From assembly GCF_023509475.1 (NCBI RefSeq), contig NZ_JAKSDZ010000005.1, forward strand, positions 1-64,000: a DNA stretch of 64,000 nt, read 5' to 3'. Positions 44,779 through 57,188 of the stretch are shown here, in pieces (the first letter of the stretch is position 1; each line of letters opens with the position of its first letter). This DNA is from Aestuariirhabdus haliotis (GTDB taxonomy: Bacteria > Pseudomonadota > Gammaproteobacteria > Pseudomonadales > Aestuariirhabdaceae). Both the position numbers and the translations under genes were made by a program. Below the pieces are notes generated by a model, which made no database searches, was not told where the DNA came from, and saw nothing but the letters and a program-made list of their open reading frames with translations.

Positions 44779-46194
44779 CTATTTTTTCTTGCGCTTCTTC
44801 TCTGCCTTTTTGATGTGCTGTACCAGGCGCTTCTTCTTGGCAATTTGGCGCTGATTCAGCTTGTTTTTCTTACCAGAAAAAGGATTATCTCCGGTGCGGA
44901 ATTCAAATCGGATGGGCGTACCCACCAATTTCAATACGCGCCGGAAAGTATTCTCCAGATAACGCCGATAGGAGTTGGGGACCGCTTCGGTCTGGTTGCC
45001 GTGAATCACAATGATCGGTGGATTGGTGCCCCCCATATGGGCATAGCGCAGTTTGATTCTGTGCCCCCTGACCAAAGGAGGCTGGTGATCCGAGATGGCA
45101 TCCTCAAGCAACTGAGTCAGGCGACTGGCACTCCAGCGCTGCATCGCACACTCGTAGGCTTCCTCGATCGATTCGTACAGATGCCCAACCCCGGTACCGT
45201 GTAATGCAGAAATAAAGTGAATACGGGCAAAATCGGCAAACACCAGGCGACGCTCAAGCGCTTCCTTGATTTCCCGTTTCTCATCCTGGCTCATGCCATC
45301 CCATTTGTTGAACGCAATCACCAGGGCTCGGCCAGTCTCGATAATAAAACCCAACAGGTGCAAATCCTGATCAACCAGACCTTCTCGTGCGTCCAACACC
45401 AACACCACAACATTGGCATCCTGAATCGCTTGCAAGGTTTTAATCACCGAAAACTTTTCGACCGATTCGTTGATACGCCCTCGTTTACGCACCCCCGCCG
45501 TATCGATCAGGGTGTAGGGTTTATCGTGCCGGGTATAGGGAATATAAATACTGTCTCGCGTGGTACCCGCATGGTCATACACCACTACCCGATCTTCGCC
45601 CAGCAAACGGTTCACCAGAGTCGATTTGCCCACATTGGGACGACCGACCACCCCGATTTTAATCCCCCCTTCAGCCTCCTCAGCTTCGCTTTCCTCTTCC
45701 GGCAGTGGAAAGCTGGCCAGCAGATGATCAACCATCTGGCGTACGCCTCGGCCATGGGCGGCTGCGATCATGTAGGGCTGCTCCATACCCAGAGCGTAAA
45801 AATCGCTGGCGGCACTATCGGGATCAACCGTATCGATTTTATTGACAACCAAATAGCTCTTTTTCTGGCGGGTACGCAGATGCTGGGCAATCATATCTTC
45901 GGCCGCCGTTCGACCTTCGCGACCGTCGACCATAAACAGCACCACATCGGCCTCCTCGATAGCCAGCAGGGACTGCTCCGCCATCACGGTATCGATGCCT
46001 GCTTCATCGCCACTGATACCACCGGTATCGATAACGATAAAGGGTCGCTCCCCCATCTTGCCTTCACCATATTTGCGGTCGCGGGTCAGACCCGAAAAGT
46101 CTGCCACCAAGGCATCTCTGGAACGAGTCAATCGGTTGAATAGTGTCGACTTACCAACATTGGGGCGCCCTACAAGGGCGATAACCGGTACCAT
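44779..46194 (-). CDS. der: Ribosome assembly GTPase Der (EngA)
   Basis: Der is an essential GTPase for 50S maturation with two G domains in tandem. The 471-residue protein has [14 protein letters not shown] near residue 8 and [14 protein letters not shown] near residue 187, each with its DTAG/DTGG and NKxD motifs (VNKID, FNKWD), and a C-terminal KH-like domain with a lysine-rich tail ([19 protein letters not shown]). It is the last gene of the hisS-yfgM-bamB-der set, after a hairpin. Confidence 0.97.
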   Translation of the reverse strand: MVPVIALVGRPNVGKSTLFNRLTRSRDALVADFSGLTRDRKYGEGKMGERPFIVIDTGGISGDEAGIDTVMAEQSLLAIEEADVVLFMVDGREGRTAAEDMIAQHLRTRQKKSYLVVNKIDTVDPDSAASDFYALGMEQPYMIAAAHGRGVRQMVDHLLASFPLPEEESEAEEAEGGIKIGVVGRPNVGKSTLVNRLLGEDRVVVYDHAGTTRDSIYIPYTRHDKPYTLIDTAGVRKRGRINESVEKFSVIKTLQAIQDANVVVLVLDAREGLVDQDLHLLGFIIETGRALVIAFNKWDGMSQDEKREIKEALERRLVFADFARIHFISALHGTGVGHLYESIEEAYECAMQRWSASRLTQLLEDAISDHQPPLVRGHRIKLRYAHMGGTNPPIIVIHGNQTEAVPNSYRRYLENTFRRVLKLVGTPIRFEFRTGDNPFSGKKNKLNQRQIAKKKRLVQHIKKAEKKRKKK

Positions 46195-46275
46195 AAATCT
46201 ATCCTGTACTCATGCGTGTTACCTGGTGCACACGCCTCTTTGCGCCTCACGGCGTTAACGATTCTATATAGCACA

Positions 46276-46305
46276 AACGGCCACCCGCGCAGGCGGGCAG
46301 CCGTT
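46276..46305 (-). terminator. Hairpin after bamB, before der
   Basis: AACGGC/GCCGTT outer arms and CCCGC/GCGGG inner arms, with one CA/CA mismatch between them, give a strong stem. Only three T residues follow on the minus strand. It may be a partial terminator between bamB and der, or a processing site. Confidence 0.5.
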
Positions 46306-46327
46306 TTCAAACCCAGCCATTGTGCAA

Positions 46328-47482
46328 CTACCTGACTTTGATAGCCACCAGTTTGCCGCTATTACCATAAACAAACAGCACGTTGCCCGAAGACTTCATA
46401 TGACCACGAATACCGTCGCTGTCTATCCGGGTTCGAGCAGCAAAGCTACCATCGACCTGGGACACGAAATGAACATAACCTTCAAAATCAGCGACTGCGA
46501 CATAGCTACTGACAACGGCAGGGGTTCCCAACTGACGGTGCTTAAGCTCTTTTTGTTGCCAGATAATCGCATTGGAACTTTTATCCAGAGCCGAAAGGTA
46601 GCCGGTATCATCGGTCATGTATAAGTAACCAAAGCCACTGGACAGACTCTCATAACTGGATGCCTTGCGTTGCCAAATCAACTCACCACGCTGAGCATCG
46701 ATAGCACTCACATTGCCCTGATAGCTGACCACATACAGAGTACCGTCCAGCACCAGAGGGGAACCATCAATATCAATAATGCGCTCAATTTCGGTACGAC
46801 CCTGAGGTTCAGCAACAGCCAGCTCCCACCGCTGAACACCGTTGCGCGCCAATAAAGCAACTAACTCGCCCGTACCAAAACCGACATAGACCATATCGCC
46901 TTCGATTACCGGGTCACTGGCGCCTCTCAGGCTCAAGACCGGTTGAGAGTTTTCAAAAATCCAGCGCCGTTCTCCGCTCAGATTATCAAGCCCAACCACC
47001 TTTTCATCGATGGTGCGTACAACCACCACATCACCGTCACTGTCTGCGACAGAGAGTACCTCACTGGTCACCTGACGACGCCAGAGCTCCTTGCCTTCAG
47101 CGGCATCCAGAGCGACTACCAGGCCACTTTGCGTACCAACAACCACGAGCCCGAAACCGGCATAAACACCACTGCTGACCGGCAAATCCAGATCGGTACT
47201 CCATTGGCGCTTACCGGTTTCCTGATCCAGGGCTTCAACCTGGCCGTCGGCATCACTGGCATACACCAGGCCGCGATACAAAGCGGGTTGCAAACGAACG
47301 TACTCGCCTTCAGTACCACCGCCAACACTGGTGCTCCACAGGGTCTCCAGCTCAGCGGTTTCATCAAAGCTGATCAGGGGCGTAGCTTCAACAGGCTCCT
47401 CTTTGCTGTCGTTACTGCCACAGCCGGCAAGCAAAGCCAGCAACACGAAAAAGCCCATCCTGGGCCATTTATAACGACTCAC
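46328..47482 (-). CDS. bamB: Outer membrane protein assembly factor BamB
   Basis: BamB is a lipoprotein of the BAM complex that inserts outer membrane proteins. The 384-residue protein has a lipoprotein signal with LLAGC (Cys21) and an eight-bladed PQQ-type propeller, with repeats such as ALDQETGKRQWSTDL, ALDAAEGKELWRRQV and AIDAQRGELIWQRK. The GTG start directly follows the yfgM stop (TAAGTG), with AAGGTG upstream, so the two are coupled. An ATG eight codons in would still leave a lipoprotein signal. Confidence 0.96.
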   Translation of the reverse strand: MSRYKWPRMGFFVLLALLAGCGSNDSKEEPVEATPLISFDETAELETLWSTSVGGGTEGEYVRLQPALYRGLVYASDADGQVEALDQETGKRQWSTDLDLPVSSGVYAGFGLVVVGTQSGLVVALDAAEGKELWRRQVTSEVLSVADSDGDVVVVRTIDEKVVGLDNLSGERRWIFENSQPVLSLRGASDPVIEGDMVYVGFGTGELVALLARNGVQRWELAVAEPQGRTEIERIIDIDGSPLVLDGTLYVVSYQGNVSAIDAQRGELIWQRKASSYESLSSGFGYLYMTDDTGYLSALDKSSNAIIWQQKELKHRQLGTPAVVSSYVAVADFEGYVHFVSQVDGSFAARTRIDSDGIRGHMKSSGNVLFVYGNSGKLVAIKVR

Positions 47483-48148
47483 TTAGGCACCTTCCTGGGC
47501 AACAGCCAGATCATCCAGTTTTAACTGCACTACCGGCCGATTTTGGCCATTGGCTCGGGCTGTATCAAGCGCGGTTTGATAGGCAGCGCGAGCCGCATCA
47601 AGGCGATCCAATGCAACATACAGGTCGCCTTTAACCTCTTCGTATGAAGCGACAAAACTTCCCTGGTCAGCAGTTTCAATCAGGGCAAGCGCTTGCTCCG
47701 CACTCTCTTTGGTACCCTCATAGGTGACACGAGCCAGGCGCAAGCGAATAATAGCTTCCAGGCGGCTATCGAGCTTCTGCTCCAACGCCCAGCCAAGCTC
47801 GGCACGAGCCAAAGGCAGATCACCTTGCTCTACCGCCTGACGCGCCTTCAATAAGGCGGCCATAACCGCATACCCCGAACCGGCATGGTCCTGTTTCAGG
47901 GTATCGGTTAAATGGGATAATGTGCTGCGCTGCTCTTCATTCAAGGGTTCAGGATTGCTGACGCTTAACGCGGCCAACTCCTGATACAGGGCAGAGGCTT
48001 CAGCTGCGCTCTGCTGCTGGCTTTTCTGCCATGCCTGATAGCCGAACACACCCGCCAGCGCCAGGGATCCCCCCAAAATGATCGCTGTACCATTGGCTTT
48101 CCACCATGACTTAATCGCCGCTATCTGCTCTTCTTCAGTACGATCCAC
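47483..48148 (-). CDS. yfgM: YfgM, ancillary SecYEG translocon/periplasmic chaperone subunit
   Basis: YfgM is a membrane-anchored TPR protein that works with PpiD at the Sec translocon. The 221-residue protein has the family N-terminus (RTEEEQIAAIKSWWKANG), one membrane helix (about residues 23-43) and periplasmic TPR-like repeats to the end. It lies between hisS and bamB, its usual place, and its stop abuts the bamB start. Confidence 0.92.
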   Translation of the reverse strand: MDRTEEEQIAAIKSWWKANGTAIILGGSLALAGVFGYQAWQKSQQQSAAEASALYQELAALSVSNPEPLNEEQRSTLSHLTDTLKQDHAGSGYAVMAALLKARQAVEQGDLPLARAELGWALEQKLDSRLEAIIRLRLARVTYEGTKESAEQALALIETADQGSFVASYEEVKGDLYVALDRLDAARAAYQTALDTARANGQNRPVVQLKLDDLAVAQEGA

Positions 48149-48186
48149 TATCGGCTCCTGTAACTCGCGCCTAATTCACACCCGGC

Positions 48187-49467
<1,281 letters not shown>

Positions 49468-49511
49468 ATCAAACCCCACAGTAAATAAATATTAGTTAAA
49501 GAGGGCTTATA

Positions 49512-50624
49512 TCAGCCCTTGACGATAGTCGCGGCCAATTGTTGCTCTTTTTGTTTAACTTTCTCGCGAATGGTCCGCTCCAAATCATCGACCAACGTTT
49601 CATTCTTCAATTTGTAATCCGGGTTACCCGATACATAAACCAGGTTATTCGGACTCCCTCCCGCCAAGCCGACGTCTACTTCACGAGCTTCCCCCGGACC
49701 ATTAACAACACAACCTATAACGGCAACATCAAGAGGAACTCTCACATCCTCGAGCCTGGCCTCGAGTTCATTCATGGTCTTGACCACATCAAAATTCTGT
49801 CGAGAACAGCTGGGGCAGGCGATAAAATTGATACCACGAGAACGAAGCTTCAGGCTTTTCAGGATATCAAAACCGACCTTCACCTCTTCAACCGGATCCG
49901 CAGCAAGAGAAACCCTGAGCGTGTCGCCAATACCATCCATCAGCAACATACCCAAGCCAACGGCTGACTTTACAGTGCCAGATCGCAAGCCTCCGGCTTC
50001 TGTGATACCAAGATGCAATGGCTGCTCAATCTGGTCAGCCAACTGTCGGTAAGCGGCGACGGTCATGAACACATCGGACGCCTTCAGACTGACTTTAAAG
50101 TCGGGGTAATCGAGCCGGTCCAGTATATCGATATGTCGCAGAGCGGACTCCACCATCGCTGCCGGTGTTGGTTCTCCGTACTTTTTCTGCAGATCTTTTT
50201 CCAGGGAGCCGGCGTTAACCCCTATCCGTATAGGGATACCCTTGTCTCTCGCGGTTTCGACCACGGCTCGAACGCGATCTTCCCGGCCAATATTACCTGG
50301 ATTAATGCGTAAACAGTCGACACCGTATTCCGCTACTTTCAGGGCGATTTGGTAGTCAAAGTGAATATCCGCAATCAGGGGCAACGCAACGCTCTGTCGA
50401 ATTTTCCCGAAAGCTTCAGCCGCCTCCATTGAAGGCACTGACACTCGAACGATATCTGCGCCAGCCTCTTCAAGCTGACGAACCTGAGCAACCGTTGCTT
50501 CTACATCGCATGTTTCGGTATTGGTCATGCTCTGCACCGAAATAGGTGCATCACCACCCACAGGAACTTTACCGACAAAGATTTTGCGCGATTTCCGGCG
50601 CTTTATGGGGGATTCACTGTGCAT
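49512..50624 (-). CDS. ispG: 4-hydroxy-3-methylbut-2-enyl diphosphate synthase (IspG/GcpE)
   Basis: IspG is a [4Fe-4S] enzyme of the MEP isoprenoid pathway. The 370-residue protein has the TIM-barrel start [21 protein letters not shown] and the cluster cysteines in [11 protein letters not shown] and [11 protein letters not shown], with the following catalytic Glu. Length matches E. coli. It depends on Fe-S delivery, for which IscU and ErpA are encoded in this window. It lies five bases after rodZ and has a weak ribosome binding site of its own. Confidence 0.97.
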   Translation of the reverse strand: MHSESPIKRRKSRKIFVGKVPVGGDAPISVQSMTNTETCDVEATVAQVRQLEEAGADIVRVSVPSMEAAEAFGKIRQSVALPLIADIHFDYQIALKVAEYGVDCLRINPGNIGREDRVRAVVETARDKGIPIRIGVNAGSLEKDLQKKYGEPTPAAMVESALRHIDILDRLDYPDFKVSLKASDVFMTVAAYRQLADQIEQPLHLGITEAGGLRSGTVKSAVGLGMLLMDGIGDTLRVSLAADPVEEVKVGFDILKSLKLRSRGINFIACPSCSRQNFDVVKTMNELEARLEDVRVPLDVAVIGCVVNGPGEAREVDVGLAGGSPNNLVYVSGNPDYKLKNETLVDDLERTIREKVKQKEQQLAATIVKG

Positions 50625-50629
50625 AAAAA

Positions 50630-51667
50630 CTACTCGTTACCAAGCGTCAGGTTGGCAATTTTTCCACGGGTATGACGGGCAAGCACAACCGGCTCACCAT
50701 TAAATTCAAAACGATCAATCGCTCCGACATCACCTAACAACACTTTTACCGGTTCAGAGATCAGGACCGACACCGGAGTTTGAGAAGTGCGTAGGGAGGC
50801 CACCAGTACGCTACCGCTTTCACCTCGAACCTCAACCCAACACTCGCGATTAAAATCGATTTGAAGCAACTGCCCGGTGACGGTATCAGAAACCGCCTCC
50901 GACTCGGAAATTGCAACGGCTTCGGTCACTGCATCAGGTTCAGTAACCGACTCAATAACTGGCTGCTGGGACGTTACTGGGGACTGGGCAGACTCCACCG
51001 GTATATCTTCAATCGGGGCAAGGGTTACTTGCTCAGCCTCAACAACAGCTGATGCAGTCAATTCGATTTCCTGCGGCACCGCTGCAGGTTGGATTGGCGA
51101 CACAGGTTCGGCAGATTCGTCGATTACTGCTTCGCTGTTTGATTCAGCAGCCTCTGTTGATGTGGGTTCGACCACCTCCAACTCAGCAATGTCAGATGCT
51201 TCCGTCACGGCCGTTTCTGCCACTTCGGACTGACGACTTTGCCACCAGAACAAAGATCCACCGATCATAGTCAACAAAACCAGATAGGAGACCCAACGGA
51301 ACACCGGAGAAGTGGGTGGTTTTATAAGCGGCATGGGTGCGGTAGCACTATTGTAGCTAGGTGCCTGTTCACCCACGAACTGATCAAACTGCGTGATCAC
51401 CAGATCTGGATCCAATTCGACCAGCTGTGCGTAACTGCGGATATAACCGCGTGTAAAGGTCAGCCCAGGCAGACGATCATACGCACAGCTTTCCAATGCA
51501 CGAACATAATCGACGGTAATCTTCAAACGATCCGCCACTTCCTGTGCGTCCATTCCTGCACGCTGTCGCGCCTCGATTAGCTGATCACCAGGCGATGGAG
51601 AGAGTGGCTCGACAGGATTATCGGCCGATTCTTGCGGTACAGCGGATTCCTGTTGCGAGTCAGTCAT
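50630..51667 (-). CDS. rodZ: RodZ-like cytoskeletal membrane protein
   Basis: RodZ links MreB to the cell wall machinery. The 345-residue protein has a cytoplasmic helix-turn-helix (about residues 28-95; [19 protein letters not shown]), one membrane helix (about 127-145), a long acidic Ser/Glu/Val-rich periplasmic linker and a C-terminal DUF4115 domain. The linker is low complexity with many VTE/AVSE repeats. Its ATG overlaps the pilW stop by four bases. Confidence 0.9.
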   Translation of the reverse strand: MTDSQQESAVPQESADNPVEPLSPSPGDQLIEARQRAGMDAQEVADRLKITVDYVRALESCAYDRLPGLTFTRGYIRSYAQLVELDPDLVITQFDQFVGEQAPSYNSATAPMPLIKPPTSPVFRWVSYLVLLTMIGGSLFWWQSRQSEVAETAVTEASDIAELEVVEPTSTEAAESNSEAVIDESAEPVSPIQPAAVPQEIELTASAVVEAEQVTLAPIEDIPVESAQSPVTSQQPVIESVTEPDAVTEAVAISESEAVSDTVTGQLLQIDFNRECWVEVRGESGSVLVASLRTSQTPVSVLISEPVKVLLGDVGAIDRFEFNGEPVVLARHTRGKIANLTLGNE

Positions 51668-52425
51668 TCCTTACTCATCTCCTCGTATTGTTTCAACTCG
51701 TCTGAACCGGGGTAGAAACGGTTCAGCTGTAACGCGTAACTGGCTTCCCGATCCTTATCTGAGAAGGCTCGGGCGATACGAATACCCAATAACAGCGACC
51801 TTGAATTTTGTGAAGAATACTCAAGAAATCGTTCAAAGCTACCTAAAGCCTCATTGTAACGATTCTGCTTATAGTAGATGTCCGCCAACTCCAAACTGGC
51901 CAATGGCAAGCCACGCTCAAGGCGCAGGGCTCGAAGAAAATGTTCTTCGGCCTTTTCCACATTGCCGAGTTCCAGTTCGCAAAGACCTAACACCTGATAA
52001 CTCACGCTGCGGCCGGTATAGCGGATATTTCGTGCCGGCACTTGCAACTGAACAATAGCGTCCTCGTACCGCTTTTGCCGATAGAGAAAGGAGCCGTAGT
52101 TATGGCGAATGTCCGGTGCACTGGAATCAAAGGAGATAGCACGCTTATAGTTATAATCAGCCTTATCGGCGTCACCTTCAATCTGGTAAACGATCGCCAA
52201 TACGGCGTAGGCTTCGGCAGAACGGCTGTCAATTTCCAACGCGCGAGTCAAGGGCTCAATGGCGCGTACGGTCAAGTCTTCCTGAATATAAGCTTTGGCT
52301 AAACGAATATTATCCGCCAGCTCCTTCTGAGGGTCGGCCTCCCGATTGGTCCGTGCACCAAACTCCTCCGTCACACATCCAGTTACCATTAACGACATAA
52401 CTAGTGCCGCCAGACAATATTTCAT
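51664..52425 (-). CDS. pilW: Type IV pilus biogenesis/stability TPR lipoprotein PilW (PilF)
   Basis: PilW/PilF is an outer membrane lipoprotein that helps PilQ secretin assembly. The 253-residue protein has lipobox VTGC (Cys17) and about six TPR repeats (AEAYAVLAIVYQIEGDADKA, APDIRHNYGSFLYRQKRYEDA and similar). It sits between rlmN and rodZ, its fixed place in many gammaproteobacteria. No other pilus genes are nearby. Confidence 0.92.
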   Translation of the reverse strand: MKYCLAALVMSLMVTGCVTEEFGARTNREADPQKELADNIRLAKAYIQEDLTVRAIEPLTRALEIDSRSAEAYAVLAIVYQIEGDADKADYNYKRAISFDSSAPDIRHNYGSFLYRQKRYEDAIVQLQVPARNIRYTGRSVSYQVLGLCELELGNVEKAEEHFLRALRLERGLPLASLELADIYYKQNRYNEALGSFERFLEYSSQNSRSLLLGIRIARAFSDKDREASYALQLNRFYPGSDELKQYEEMSKE

Positions 52426-52460
52426 TCGTAAACTCCCCTGCTTACGCGTCTTGTCTCATT

Positions 52461-53600
52461 TTATATCGATCTGACTGCAATCTGGTTGTCAGGTTCCACT
52501 CGCTTTTGCTGATAACGGGCACTACGCCGGGTTCTATCTTGTACCTCGCCTGCCAATTGTCCACAGGCCGCCTCTATATCGTCCCCACGCGTTCGGCGAA
52601 TAGTGGTGTTATAACCCGACTCCTGCAACTGCCGCTGAAAGCGGTGCAACGCATTATTGCTTGGACGTTTATAGTCCGACAAAGAGAATGGATTAAACGG
52701 TATCAGGTTTATCTTGCAAGGCACATCACGCAACAGCTCAATTAATTCAGCCGCATGCTGGGGCTGATCGTTGACGCCATGAATCAATGTATATTCGATG
52801 GTTATACTGCGACTCTTATCGCTTAGCCCCTGAATATAACCGGTACAGGCTGGCAGCAAGACTTCGAGCGGATATTTTTTATTCAAAGGTACCAGTTGAT
52901 CCCGCAACGCATTGTTAGGCGCGTGCAAAGATAACGCCAGAGAAACATCGGTAACTTGCCCCAACTTTTGCAATGCTGGTACAACACCCGAGGTACTCAG
53001 AGTAACTCGGCGCTTGGAGATACCATACCCCAGATCGTCCATCATTAGGTTCATGGCATCAACGACATTATCGAAATTCAATAAAGGCTCGCCCATCCCC
53101 ATCATGACAACATTGGTGATAGAACGGCCAATTTTGGCGGGTTGATTATTCAAGGAACGTGCGGCAATCCATACCTGCCCAATAACTTCGGCTGCCGAGA
53201 GATCTGAATCGAACCCCTGCTTGCCGGTTGAGCAAAAACTGCAATCGAGCGCACAGCCCGCCTGGGAAGAGATGCACAGTGTTCCGCGCCCCTCCTCCGG
53301 AATAAACACGGTTTCCACACAGCTACCGCTGGTGACCCGTACCACCCATTTACGGGTGCCATCTTTGGAAATATTTTCCGATACAATCTCAGGTGCTCGA
53401 ATTTCAGCAACCTGACTCAGCTTTTCCCGCAGGGCTTTGCCGAGATTTGTCATCTGTTCGAAATCACCAACACGATTGTGGTGAATCCACTTCAACACCT
53501 GCTCGGCACGGAATTTCTTTTCACCAATCGAAAGAAAAAACGCTTCCATTTTCTCCCGGGTTAATCCTAGAAGATTGGTTTTTTGCAGCGTTTCAGACAT
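52461..53600 (-). CDS. rlmN: Dual-specificity 23S rRNA/tRNA adenine-C2 methyltransferase
   Basis: RlmN is a radical SAM enzyme that methylates A2503 of 23S rRNA and A37 of some tRNAs. The 379-residue protein has the cluster motif [11 protein letters not shown] (CxxxCxxC), the [12 protein letters not shown] motif and a C-terminal cysteine in [17 protein letters not shown] that carries the methyl transfer. The ATG at 53600 is preferred to the GTG at 53612; its ribosome binding site (GGTG) is weak. Confidence 0.96.
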   Translation of the reverse strand: MSETLQKTNLLGLTREKMEAFFLSIGEKKFRAEQVLKWIHHNRVGDFEQMTNLGKALREKLSQVAEIRAPEIVSENISKDGTRKWVVRVTSGSCVETVFIPEEGRGTLCISSQAGCALDCSFCSTGKQGFDSDLSAAEVIGQVWIAARSLNNQPAKIGRSITNVVMMGMGEPLLNFDNVVDAMNLMMDDLGYGISKRRVTLSTSGVVPALQKLGQVTDVSLALSLHAPNNALRDQLVPLNKKYPLEVLLPACTGYIQGLSDKSRSITIEYTLIHGVNDQPQHAAELIELLRDVPCKINLIPFNPFSLSDYKRPSNNALHRFQRQLQESGYNTTIRRTRGDDIEAACGQLAGEVQDRTRRSARYQQKRVEPDNQIAVRSI

Positions 53601-53636
53601 GGATATCACCACTATCGTGTTATAGCCAGCTATCGC

Positions 53637-54068
53637 TTAGCGAGTGCGCGGGCAAACTTCTTCATCTTTGAAGAAGTAAGAAATTTCACGAGCAGCCGAC
53701 TCTGGAGAATCAGAACCGTGCACCGCGTTTTCATCGATAGACTCGGCAAAATCGGCACGAATAGTACCTTCTGCGGCCTCTTTAGGGTTAGTCGCACCCA
53801 TCAGGTCACGGTGAGCAGCTACCGCATTCTCACCTTCCAGAACAGACACTACGACAGGGCCAGAGGTCATAAAAGCAACCAGATCGGCAAAGAAAGGACG
53901 CTCTTTGTGCTCAGCGTAGAAACCTTCGGCCAGTTCCTGGGACAGGTGTAACATTTTGGCACCAACCACTTTCAAACCGTTGGTTTCGAAACGGCTGTAG
54001 ATTTTACCAATAACGTTCTTGGCAACGGCATCGGGTTTGATGATAGAAAGGGTACGTTCAACGGCCAT
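53637..54068 (-). CDS. ndk: Nucleoside diphosphate kinase
   Basis: Ndk balances NTP pools by phosphate transfer. The 143-residue protein has catalytic H117 in [13 protein letters not shown] and the N-terminal [15 protein letters not shown], with normal length. GGAG lies nine bases before the ATG. Upstream there is a TATAAT (54125-54130) within an AT-rich stretch, so it probably has its own promoter inside the isc-der gene run. Confidence 0.98.
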   Translation of the reverse strand: MAVERTLSIIKPDAVAKNVIGKIYSRFETNGLKVVGAKMLHLSQELAEGFYAEHKERPFFADLVAFMTSGPVVVSVLEGENAVAAHRDLMGATNPKEAAEGTIRADFAESIDENAVHGSDSPESAAREISYFFKDEEVCPRTR

Positions 54069-54124
54069 GAATCGGGCTCCATAAAAGAAATAAGTGAATT
54101 AAAAGCAGAAAAGCCAAACCCGCA

Positions 54125-54130
54125 ATTATA
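54125..54130 (-). promoter_or_regulatory. Possible -10 element of an ndk promoter
   Basis: A perfect TATAAT on the minus strand lies 57 bases before the ndk start. The best -35 candidate, ATTCAT at 16 bases, is weak, so this is a tentative call. Confidence 0.35.
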
Positions 54131-54217
54131 CGCAGTTTTGGCCAAAATGAATACGTTCAAGCAATAAGGGGTTTCCGAAGCGCTCACCCAAACAAACCGG
54201 GTTAAGCGCCGCAACCG

Positions 54218-54412
54218 TCAATCGGCCTCATCAATCCAGGCGGCCTGGATGGCCTCCAGAACCTTCTCCCCACAATGATCCGGGTCATCATCAAAGCCAT
54301 CCAGGGCGACCACCCAGCTGCGCAAATCGACAAAATTGACATAGCGGGGATCCACATCCGGCTTGCTATCGGCTAATTCGATCGCGATATCCAGCACATC
54401 AGTCCATTTCAT
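54218..54412 (-). CDS. iscX: IscX, Fe-S assembly regulator
   Basis: IscX is a small acidic protein that binds IscS and tunes cluster assembly. The 64-residue protein has the family pattern MKWTDVLDIAIELADSKPD, RYVNFVDLRSWV and the acidic DDDPDHCGEKVLEAIQAAW. The ATG at 54412 has GAGGACG upstream. It ends the isc operon proper, 10 bases after fdx. Confidence 0.95.
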   Translation of the reverse strand: MKWTDVLDIAIELADSKPDVDPRYVNFVDLRSWVVALDGFDDDPDHCGEKVLEAIQAAWIDEAD

Positions 54413-54422
54413 ACACACGTCC

Positions 54423-54761
54423 TCAGTGATTCTCGGAAACCTGGTTGATCGTGTACTTGGGAATCTCGACCACCAGATCCTGATCACCAACTACCGCCTG
54501 ACAGCTTAAGCGCGATTCTGGCTCCAACCCCCAAGCTTTATCGAGCATATCTTCTTCCAGCTCATCGGCCTCCTCCAGTGAGTCAAAGCCCTCCCTGACG
54601 ACCACATGGCACGTGGTGCAGGCACAGGATTTTTCGCACGCATGCTCAATCTCGACACCCTGGGCCAGAGCGGCATCACACAGAGTTACTCCGGGTTCCA
54701 CCTCAACTACCATGCCATCAGGGCAAAGCTCATCATGGGGGAGAAAAATTACCTGGGTCAT
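54423..54761 (-). CDS. fdx: ISC [2Fe-2S] ferredoxin
   Basis: Fdx supplies electrons for cluster assembly on IscU. The 112-residue protein has ligands C42, C48, C51 (ACEKSCACTTCHVVV) and C87, exactly as in E. coli Fdx, including the spare C46. The ATG at 54761 has GAGGG at a good distance and lies four bases after the hscA stop; a TTG one codon upstream is unlikely. Confidence 0.97.
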   Translation of the reverse strand: MTQVIFLPHDELCPDGMVVEVEPGVTLCDAALAQGVEIEHACEKSCACTTCHVVVREGFDSLEEADELEEDMLDKAWGLEPESRLSCQAVVGDQDLVVEIPKYTINQVSENH

Positions 54762-54764
54762 CAA

Positions 54765-56621
54765 CTAGCCCTCAACCTCATCAATAGAATGCCCTGCCAG
54801 CGCCTTACGGATACCGGTATCCATGCGCCGCTGGGCAAAATCGCCACTCGCTTCGGAGAGACGCTCAATTTGCAGCTCAATTGCCCGGCGATCGTTACCC
54901 TCTCGCAACTTGTGCAACGAGACCATCTCGGCTTCGAGGCGCGAAAGCTCGTCAGCGGCTAACAAGTCAGAATCCACCGCCAAGGCACTTACCAGCGCCT
55001 CCAGCAGTCGGTCCGCCTCGACTTGCTGTTCCGCCAACATACGTGCATCACGATCTGCTTCGGCATGACTGTAGGAGGCCTCCAACATACCAGCAATTTC
55101 AGTATCGGAGAGGCCGTAAGAAGGCTTAACTTGCACGCTAGCCTCTACACCACTGGTGAGCTCGGTTGCACTCACATTTAGCAAACCGTCGGCATCCACC
55201 TGAAAGGTAACTCGAATACGCGCAGCACCGGCCGCCATTGGCGGAATACCTTGCAGAACAAAACGGGCAAGCGAGCGGTTATCCGCAATCAGTTCGCGCT
55301 CCCCCTGGAGCACATGGATCGCCATGGCCGTCTGACCATCCTTAAACGTTGTAAACTCTTGCGCCCGCGCTACCGGAATCGTGGTGTTTCTATGCACCAC
55401 CTTTTCCATAAGGCCACCCATGGTTTCCAAGCCAAGCGAGAGCGGAATCACATCCAGCAACAGCATTTCGTCGGTCGACTTGTTACCAGCCAGAACATCC
55501 GCCTGACGTGCAGCACCGATGGCCACAACCCGGTCCGGGTCGATATCAATCAATGGCTCTCGACCCAGCCATTCGGCAACTCGAGTTCGCACACGAGGAA
55601 CTCGTGTAGAACCACCCACCATAACAATATTGCGCACCTCATCCGCATCTACGCGAGCATCCCGAAGGGCTCGCTTGCAGGAGCGAATGGTTCGGTCAAG
55701 CAGCGGATCCAGCAACGCATCCAACTGAGCTCGGCTCAACTGTCCACGCCATCCATCCACCGCGACAGCTACCTCGGAGTGATCGCTTAAGGCCTCCTTG
55801 GCACGGCAAGCCTCAATCAGAACCCGACGCTGGGTCGAGGCGTTCAGGGAAGCCTCTTCAATGCCAGCTTGCTGCAACAACCATGTAGCAATGGCATGAT
55901 CAAAATCATCTCCACCAAGAGCAGAATCACCCCCGGTAGCCAACACCTCAAAGACACCCTTGGTCAAACGCAAAATCGATATATCGAAGGTTCCACCACC
56001 CAGGTCATAGATGGCGACGACACCCTCTTCCTCGCTATCAAGGCCGTAGGCAACAGCCGCGGCCGTTGGCTCGTTGAGCAAGCGCAAGACATTGAGGCCT
56101 GCCAACTGAGCCGCATCTTTAGTGGCCTGGCGTTGCGCCTCATCAAAATAGGCTGGCACGGTAATCACCGCCCCTGCCAGATCGCCACCCAAAGCTTGCC
56201 GACCACGCTCGGCAAGCACTTTTAGAATATCCGCCGACACCTCTACCGGGCTGCGCTCCCCCTGCCGGGTACGAATAAAAGGCATTCCTTCACCGGCAGA
56301 AAACTCATAAGGCAAGACGCCACCCAGCGTACGAACATCATCGAGACCACGCCCCATTAACCGCTTGACGGAAATAATGGTGTTATGAGGGTCACTAGCC
56401 GCCAATTCACGCGCTTTGTCGCCAACCAAAACCGCCTCTGCGGAATAATGAACCACCGAAGGCAACAGATGTGAGCCACCTTTACAGGGCAAGGTATCAG
56501 CCACGCCACTGCGCACTGTAGCCACCAGCGAATTGGTTGTGCCCAGATCAATACCGATCGCCAGCTTATGCTGGTGAGGCTGGGAGCTTTCGCCTGGTTC
56601 AGAAATCTGTAGTAACGCCAT
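54765..56621 (-). CDS. hscA: Fe-S protein assembly chaperone HscA
   Basis: HscA is the Hsp70-type ATPase that, with HscB, releases clusters from IscU by binding its LPPVK motif. The 618-residue protein has [28 protein letters not shown] and [10 protein letters not shown] of the nucleotide domain, and a substrate domain from about residue 390. The linker and lid are shorter than in DnaK, as usual for HscA. Confidence 0.97.
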   Translation of the reverse strand: MALLQISEPGESSQPHQHKLAIGIDLGTTNSLVATVRSGVADTLPCKGGSHLLPSVVHYSAEAVLVGDKARELAASDPHNTIISVKRLMGRGLDDVRTLGGVLPYEFSAGEGMPFIRTRQGERSPVEVSADILKVLAERGRQALGGDLAGAVITVPAYFDEAQRQATKDAAQLAGLNVLRLLNEPTAAAVAYGLDSEEEGVVAIYDLGGGTFDISILRLTKGVFEVLATGGDSALGGDDFDHAIATWLLQQAGIEEASLNASTQRRVLIEACRAKEALSDHSEVAVAVDGWRGQLSRAQLDALLDPLLDRTIRSCKRALRDARVDADEVRNIVMVGGSTRVPRVRTRVAEWLGREPLIDIDPDRVVAIGAARQADVLAGNKSTDEMLLLDVIPLSLGLETMGGLMEKVVHRNTTIPVARAQEFTTFKDGQTAMAIHVLQGERELIADNRSLARFVLQGIPPMAAGAARIRVTFQVDADGLLNVSATELTSGVEASVQVKPSYGLSDTEIAGMLEASYSHAEADRDARMLAEQQVEADRLLEALVSALAVDSDLLAADELSRLEAEMVSLHKLREGNDRRAIELQIERLSEASGDFAQRRMDTGIRKALAGHSIDEVEG

Positions 56622-56637
56622 GCTCTACCCGAAATTA

Positions 56638-57165
56638 TTAATCGTCTAACAGCTCGTCTTCTAATTGATCCAGCTGCGCCTGCAACTTATCCACAAATTG
56701 CATCTTCATCACCAGCTCTTCGGCTGCCAGAAGGTCTTCTGCGCTCCCGATCCAGCGTTCGGAAAAATCGTTTTGGAACTGCTTCATCTGCCTATCTACT
56801 TCTTTGCGCAGTCCATCCAAAGCCGGCTCTGATCGACTCTCTCTCACCTCGTCCACCGCTTCTCGCCACTCCAGCTGCTGCATCAAAAAGCCAGCATCCA
56901 TTACCGTATTATTTTCCAGGCGGGGCTCTACCCCCCGCGACTGCAACAGGTAAATTGCTCGAGGTACCGGTGATTTTAAGGTTTGATAGGCGTCATTGAC
57001 ATGCGCCGCGTATTGCACCGAGAGACGCCGCTGATGCTCATCGGCGGCCGCATGGCGATCAGGATGCACCACCTGCTGCATTTCTCTGAAACGGGCCGAC
57101 AACGCTTGTTGATCTACCTGATAACTACAAGGCAACCCAAACAGCTCAAAAAAGTCTTCCTGCAT
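56638..57165 (-). CDS. hscB: Co-chaperone HscB
   Basis: HscB brings IscU to HscA and stimulates its ATPase. The 175-residue protein has an N-terminal J domain with HPD at residues 34-36 (HPDRHA) and a C-terminal three-helix IscU-binding domain. The ATG at 57165 gives MQEDFFELFGLP, like E. coli MDYFTLFGLP. Confidence 0.95.
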   Translation of the reverse strand: MQEDFFELFGLPCSYQVDQQALSARFREMQQVVHPDRHAAADEHQRRLSVQYAAHVNDAYQTLKSPVPRAIYLLQSRGVEPRLENNTVMDAGFLMQQLEWREAVDEVRESRSEPALDGLRKEVDRQMKQFQNDFSERWIGSAEDLLAAEELVMKMQFVDKLQAQLDQLEDELLDD

Positions 57166-57188
57166 CAATAGTTCTCGCTCAGCGACTC

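Noticed and set aside
45217-46143. 308-codon open frame antisense to der
   Set aside because: der has both G domains intact; the plus-strand product is His/Gln-rich with no recognisable domain.
55251-55790. 179-codon open frame antisense to hscA
   Set aside because: Overlaps conserved nucleotide-domain motifs of HscA and has no family features.
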